DNA of 64,000 nucleotides. Origin: Haberlea rhodopensis (lineage: Eukaryota > Streptophyta > Magnoliopsida > Lamiales > Gesneriaceae). A program made the translations under genes and the position numbers. Under the pieces are notes generated by a model. The model was given only the letters and a program-made list of their open reading frames with translations. It was not told where the DNA came from and did no database searches. Below, in pieces: positions 59,017-64,000 of this stretch. The stretch lies in NCBI GenBank assembly GCA_907163345.1, contig CAJQUN010000056.1:2170001-2234000 (forward strand), read 5' to 3'. The stretch's first letter is position 1; every line of letters starts with the position of its first letter.

Positions 59017-59046
59017 CCGTGCCTTGCACGGCGCCACTACGACTAG
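59017..59046 (+). mobile_element. Helitron 3' terminus
   Basis: A hairpin CCGTGC-CTT-GCACGG (59017-59031) is followed after 11 bases by CTAG and then T. This is the classic plant Helitron 3' end. The 5' end was not found with certainty. TATTATATAAGGGAATAACTGG near 58247 resembles plant Helitron 5' ends, which would give a non-coding element of about 0.8 kb. Confidence 0.65.
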
Positions 59047-59925
59047 TTGTCTAATGTATGTGGTGCCCCATTTTTGACTTTATGGTTTTGGATATCTTTT
59101 TTGTTTCTTTGATGGAATTAAAAAATATGGATATGACTTCTTCGAATTTCGGACTCATTTGCCATCAAGTGGTGTTCCAAGGTTGCTCGGCTTCGGTGAT
59201 GGATATTGTTAAGAGAGCTTATTCATTTGATTGTCAATTAGCAGTTTTCGTCTATCTTATATCCTTGTTTGTCCTTTCAACTATATTGAAGGCAGATTCG
59301 TTGCACGATAACATTTTTGGTTGCTTGGTATAGTGGAGTTTGCTTGGATATCTTAGCCATCAAAATACCTTGTTGTAACCTTTATAATGGCTGTTTTATT
59401 AGTCTTCGTCGTCGCCTAGCCAATGTGTTGTACATGCTACTTCGATTTATCATAGTTAATATATCCTTTTTTATCTACATATGATCTAGAAATGTGACAT
59501 TTTTATTGAGGCTCGTCCCATCGAGAACTAAAAGGTGCAATTTGGAAAATTCTTATCTCGACTTGGTCTTGACCTTATGTATGGACCATCATAAATAAAA
59601 TAGATTTGCCATAATTAGATTAACCTTGGTTGACATATCTGATTTTGTTATACATACAGAATCTAGATCTGGTGCAATTAAGGATTCCCAATAAATTCTC
59701 AACTAGGTCTGGGGAAATAACGGCAACAAATGTACGGCGGCGAATACCATGTGCAAGTGCAATCATCCAAAACGTACAAGGACTCTACACACAGTACAGG
59801 TGTGATGCAATCAATCCATACTGAAATAACAACAATTTTATTCTGGGCCACAGATGCTCTTTGATAAGAAAAAGAAATTATAAGGACTATAATCTACAGA
59901 AAGCACGGATTTAACAACGACTTAC
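59047..59925. other. Spacer 3' of the NAA15 remnant
   Basis: A 91-codon plus-strand frame at 59058-59333 has no recognisable domain. The minus strand at 59650-59800 has short open stretches that could be the last exon of the decayed gene, but I see no match to the NAA15 C-terminus. Confidence 0.4.
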
Positions 59926-60809
59926 TTGATGCAGCACTATGGTCATCAAGATTCGCTTCTAGTAACATGTGAACTCTAATGCAATCCTTTAGTCTCCAGT
60001 TTCTGATAGGCCCAAGTGCTCCATTTCTGAAAGGGAAAAAAATGCTACTCAATCACGCATGAAACTGTAGATAGGTTTAAGATACATATTAATAAAGCGA
60101 CACACGGCGAAACTAGGTTGTCAGTTGATTCTTCTATCAAGTTAATTGCCTCATTCTTCTTGTTCGGCTCCATAATAAAAATCATTTCTGCTACAGCAGC
60201 TCTGTGTCCCAGTGAATCTGTCAAAAACTAAATGAAAATGTAACAATATGGACCAAAGAATGTAATAATCAATATTAAAAAACGCTGGTAAATTATCATC
60301 TTTATGTGCCTCAAAGGAAAGGATGTTTGCCTCAACAAAAGATTTCCATGCAAGTGACAGCAAAACAAAAGGAAGTAAACCAAATATAAGTAAACACTCA
60401 GTCGGTACACTAATAACAGTGAAAAATAGGGTGGCAGAGACGCACCCAACAAACAACTGAAGGAAAAATAAGACATAAGAAAGTACCTAAATAAAGGTCG
60501 CTCAGCTTCTAAAACGCCACCATACGAGTTTTTCAGCATCATACGAGTTTTTCAGCATCAGTCACTGGAGCTGGTATGGATCCCACTTTATGGAAGAATT
60601 TTATCTGCAAAAAGCAAGCATTAAGTCCAGCAAACAGAAATCATGCCATCTTGGAACCATAAGAAAGTGAATTAAAATCTAGCAAAAACATAATGCATAT
60701 ATGAGATAAAAACGTCTCCATATGAATGCATTATATTGGTGCAAAAAGATCCAATAGATATGTATAATACCAGGCGTCGATGCGTGTCTGGGTCATTGGC
60801 ATCCAAACG
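59926..60809 (-). pseudogene. NAA15: C-terminal exons of NAA15 (NatA auxiliary subunit), decayed
   Basis: NAA15 is the TPR-repeat ribosome anchor of the N-terminal acetyltransferase NatA. Exon-like blocks on the minus strand, 5' to 3', are: 60771-60809 (RLDANDPDTHRRL), 60487-60604 (IKFFHKVGSIPAPVTDAEKL then VLEAERPLF), 60300-60347 (KSFVEANILSFEAHK), about 60115-60217 (SLGHRAAVAEMIFIMEPNKK) and 59926-60026 (NGALGPIRNWRLKDCIRVHM). Several have good acceptors (TTGCAG, CTTTCAG) and donors (GTAAGT). Lesions: a 19-bp tandem duplication and a further indel in the second block, a broken acceptor (TTGCATGG) and a donor reading AT for GT around the third. The identity rests on recalled family similarity and on the GLYK neighbour. 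Another decayed gene is possible. Confidence 0.68.
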
Positions 60810-60825
60810 CTGCATATGCTTTACT

Positions 60826-62265
60826 ACAACAACAACTAAGTCTTTATTCATAATGAATTGGGTTATGCTACATTAACAATAGACAGAATCAAATTGGGTC
60901 GGACACATGCGTTAGTCTTCTCCAAACGCTTCTATCGGTCAACATATCTTCTGTAATCCACTTACGCTCCAAGTCTTTGTGTATAACTTAGGGCCATGTC
61001 TTCTTCGGTCGTCCTTTCGCTCTCGTCAACTGGCCGAACATGGACTCCACTCGACGCACACGTGCACTGCTGGCCTACGTCTAACATGACCAAACCAACG
61101 TAAACGACTTTCTTGCATCTTCTCTTCTATACAAGCTACACCTACTTCAGCTCGAATATCTTCGTTCCTTATTTTATCTCTTCTGGTCTTACCACACATC
61201 CAACGAAGCATATGCATCTCTGCCACACTCATCTTTTGGATGTGATTCCTCTTGGGTGCCCAGCATTCCATCCCATACAACATGGGCGGTTCTATAAAAC
61301 TTTCCCTTCAATTTCAGCGGGATATTACGATCGCATAGAACTCTGGTGGCGTTTCTCCATTTCAATCAGCCAGCCTGAATCCTGTGGTTAACGTCACTAT
61401 CAATCTCTCCATCCTTTTGGATAACTGAACCTAGGTATCAAAACTTGCTGCTCATCGATACCTCTTGACCACCGGGTGCTACAACACCGGAATCCCGAAA
61501 GGAACGACCAATAAATCTGCACTCCATATATTATATTTTAGACATACTTAATCTAAAACCCTTTGATTCCAACGTCTCTCTCCATAACTCCAATTTGGCA
61601 TTTACCCATGCCATTGTCTCGTCGATTAACACAAAATCGTCAACAAAAAGTATTCCAAGGTAATTCAGTCTGTATGTTTTTTGTTATCTCATCCATCACT
61701 AGGGAGAACATGAAAGGACTCAACGCAGACTCTTGATGCAATCCAATAGTGATCGAGAACTCACTTGTCACCCAACTGCACGTTCTCACATTGGATGCTA
61801 CTTCGTCGTACATGTCCTTGATTATATTGACATACTTGATGTGAACATTTTTCTTCATCAAAGCCCACCATAATATATCCATTGGTACTTTATCATAGGT
61901 CTTCTCCAAGTCTATAAAGATCATATGCATATCTTTACTCCTCTCACGATAACGCTCGACAAGTTGACGAAGTAAATTGATAGCTTCAGTAGTTGACTGT
62001 CCTGGCATTAACCCAATTGGTTCTCCGATATCTTAACCTCTCTCCTTAAACGACATTCAATTATCATCTCCCAAAGCTTAATTGTGTGACACATTAGTTT
62101 TATACCACGATAGTTGGTGCAACTCTGAAGTCACCCTTGTTCTTATAGATAGGGATGTGAGTACTCTTTCTCCATTCATTTGGAATTTTGTTACTCTTCC
62201 AAATCTTGTTAAATAGATCTGTTAGCCATTTTATCCCCGTCGGTCCTGAACATCTCCATACTTTA
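60826..62265 (-). mobile_element. 5'-truncated RTE-type LINE
   Basis: It is flanked by identical 17-bp duplications GCTGCATATGCTTTACT (60809-60825 and 62266-62282). The minus strand encodes parts of a non-LTR reverse transcriptase: IKWLTDLFNKIWKSNK, PNEWRKSTHIPIYKNKGD, MPGQSTTEAINLLRQL, FIDLEKTYDKVP, the catalytic FVDDF (about 61640) and the C-terminal MLRWMCGKTRRDKIRNE and RLRWFGHVRRRP. The 3' end is TTGTTGTTGT, typical of plant RTE elements. Several frameshifts are present and the 5' part is missing, as in dead-on-arrival copies. Confidence 0.92.
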
Positions 62266-62339
62266 GCTGCATATGCTTTACTGCATGTGGTAAATAACGA
62301 GATGATTTTCAACAACCCACAAATTAAAAAAAGATGAAG

Positions 62340-62789
62340 CATCAAAGGGACAATTGCTTCTGGTGTCATAGAGATTTTAATTCCTAATATGACATTAGCA
62401 ATGCTCATATCTTTCATATCAAAATGTCTTGTCAACATTTCTTTGTTTCAACTATCACATCATGACTACTTCTCATTATTAGCATGTCATCAACATATAG
62501 ACGTACTATAACAAATGTTCCTCGTGTGCCTTTGATGTACACGCATTTGTCACACTCGTTAATTCTAAAACCATTTGACAGTACAACTTTGTCAGATTTT
62601 TTATGCCATTGTTTAGGCGCTTGTTTCAGCCCATATAACGATTTAACGAGTTTGCATACTTTCTTTTCTTGTGCATTAACCACATAACCATCAGGTTGTT
62701 CTATATAAATTTCTTCTTCCAATTCACCATTAAAAAGGTTGTTTTAACATCCATTTGACGTATTTCAAGGTTATGCAGCGCGGCTATAG
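62340..62789 (-). pseudogene. Copia RT fragment F
   Basis: The minus strand starts IAALHNLEIRQMDVKTTFLN immediately after the hAT end, shifts frame near 62720, and continues EEEIYIEQPDGYVV, SLYGLKQAPKQW and the catalytic YVDDMLIM. A further frameshift near 62437 separates MLTRHFDMKDM. It stops near KISMTPEAIV, where unrelated DNA begins. It is similar to the RT of element B. Confidence 0.85.
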
Positions 62790-64000
62790 TAGGGCTGCTT
62801 ACCGGTTGGAACCGGTCCGGTCCGGACCGGAACCGGTCCGGTCCGGTTTCGGACCCGTTATGGGCGGAACCGGTCCGGTCCGTTAAGGATCCGGATCGAA
62901 CCGGTTCCGGTTTGGTTCGGATCCTTATCGGTTTTTCGTTTTGTTTTTTTTTTTAATGTTGTAAATGTTTCTTCAATGATGTTCATCACAAATTCAATAT
63001 ATTTCTTCTTCATTTCATAATATAGATGCATACAAATAATTGTAAAGACATGACAATTGAAAATCTAAATAAAAAAATATTACAATTTAGTACTTAGCAG
63101 TCTTCATAATTGATAAGTATTGTTTTGACGTTCTCTTCTTCTTGCTCGTCATAATGATTTACGAATTCGTCAACCGTCCCATCTCTTCTATTTTTTCATT
63201 CTGCTTCAAACCAATCTTTAAGTAACGTGAGCATGCATAACGAATCAGCTGATAGACTACTTCTGTAGTCTCCAATAATACGGCCGCATGTTGAGAATGC
63301 CGATTCAGAAGCGACGCTTGAAGCTTGTACAACATACACGTCTCTAGCCATTTTGGCTAAGATAGGGAATTATGCTGCATTGACTTCCACCATTGTAAGA
63401 CGTCGAAGTTGTCTTCGGTTAGAAATTGATAATTCTGATACATTTGCAACTCAGTCGACGTGCTTGTAGAAGGTCCTTTTCCCTTAAGTTTTTTCCTGCC
63501 CAGCATTCTAAGCAAATTGATGCCCCCACCTTTAGATTGAGTTTGGGGTTGTTCTTCAACAGGCCTTTGTTGCGATGATTCACTTGCCTGTTGATTATAA
63601 TACAACTGAAACATATTTTGGAGAGATTGCATTGTAGACGTCTTTTGATCGTCAACAACCTTCCCCAAAAATTTAGCATAATATTCAAAAAATATCTCAA
63701 ATGAAGATAAACATTGACTAGGATCTAGCAATGTTGCGATGCAGTGCACGGGTGGGATTTGTTCCAAATACTTTATAAATTTAGTTTCCATTGCACTAAC
63801 AAAAGCATGCAAGTCATAGTCATCTCTAAATTCTATAAATTTATCAAACATGTTAAATACTAAAGGAAGAAAATAAACGGAAGTTGGATAAGTAACACCA
63901 GAGAAATGTTCCGTCGCTTCTTTGAAAGTACCTAACAATGATACACAATTTTCAACAAATTCCCAATCCTCATTAGTCAAATAAATACTTTCATCGCTAT
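62790..64000 (-). mobile_element. hAT transposon, 3' end (continues beyond window)
   Basis: The terminus TAGGGCTGCTTACCGGTTGG at 62790 is followed by dense CCGGTCCGG motifs and an AT-rich segment, then a hAT transposase on the minus strand. It interrupts a Copia RT sequence exactly at the terminus. The 8 bases before it, GGCTATAG (62782-62789), are the candidate target duplication; the other copy is off the window. Confidence 0.82.
63196..64000 (-). pseudogene. hAT transposase, C-terminal part
   Basis: The frame is open from the window edge to about 63357. It contains LTNEDWEFVENCVSLLGTF, YPTSVYFLPLVFNMFDKF, a LDPSQCLSSF motif and the low-complexity linker before FDVLQWWKSMQ. One indel in the next codons shifts the dimerisation domain (ILAKMARDVYVVQASSVASE, SAFSTCGRII) into another frame that ends with TGA at 63196-63198. 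hAT transposases cut and paste elements with 8-bp target duplications. This copy is disabled by the frameshift unless a frameshifted product still works. Confidence 0.88.

Noticed and set aside
59058..59333. 91-codon open frame right after the Helitron end
   Set aside because: No domain is recognised, and the hydrophobic stretch alone is not evidence of a gene.
1..64000. CRISPR arrays, bacterial operons, organellar DNA or rRNA genes
   Set aside because: No regularly spaced identical repeats, polycistronic gene clusters or rRNA-like sequence were seen.

Overview
The window is plant nuclear DNA, most likely from a eudicot. It is AT-rich and packed with LTR retrotransposons, MITEs, a hAT element, a Helitron end and an RTE-type LINE. 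Host genes have plant-style introns, and one encodes the chloroplast photorespiration enzyme glycerate kinase. I see no bacterial, organellar or CRISPR features, and I cannot name the species.

Layout. 1-4071: Ty3/Gypsy element, minus strand, running off the left edge; its LTR carries a perfect heat-shock element. 4077-8905: AT-rich spacer with a 464-bp hAT-type MITE that has an exact 8-bp target duplication. 8911-13850: a small TRIM element split by a decayed minus-strand Copia (8941-13574). 17832-37159: three related plus-strand Copia elements in a row, A (17832-22029), B (23219-28399) and C (29835-37159); C contains a nested 2.4-kb Gypsy-like solo LTR (32722-35156). 37346-39610: solo-LTR-like debris. 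40453-46101: intact 12-exon GLYK gene whose first intron holds Copia and TRIM-like debris. 46247-51704: Copia E, inserted 145 bp after the GLYK stop codon. 53379-53784: second hAT-type MITE. 54911-55741 (minus): CDI-like nucleotide-sugar transferase gene. 56855-57588: Mutator-like MITE. 59017-59046: Helitron 3' terminus. 59926-60809 (minus): decayed C-terminal exons of an NAA15 (NatA auxiliary subunit) gene. 60826-62265: LINE inserted at one of that gene's splice acceptors. 62340-62789: Copia RT fragment interrupted by a hAT element (62790-64000).

The most unusual signal is in Copia A, B and C. The site where a tRNA primer-binding site is expected does not resemble the usual initiator-Met tRNA site. 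It is instead the reverse complement of a segment inside the element's own LTR: 15/15 in A, 11 contiguous in B, 13/14 in C. The C sequences differ from A and B on both sides in a compensating way. In A and B a second pairing interlaces with the first, so the transcript leader could form a pseudoknot. This suggests self-priming or another cis RNA structure rather than tRNA priming. The same three elements also share an internal non-coding array of hairpin repeats.

Host genes. GLYK makes 3-phosphoglycerate from glycerate in the chloroplast, the last step of photorespiration. CDI-like proteins are putative cytosolic sugar-nucleotide transferases needed for pollen tube growth in Arabidopsis. From memory, GLYK and NAA15 lie close together in Arabidopsis (At1g80380 and At1g80410), so part of this window looks like a conserved block inflated by transposons, with the NAA15 copy decayed.
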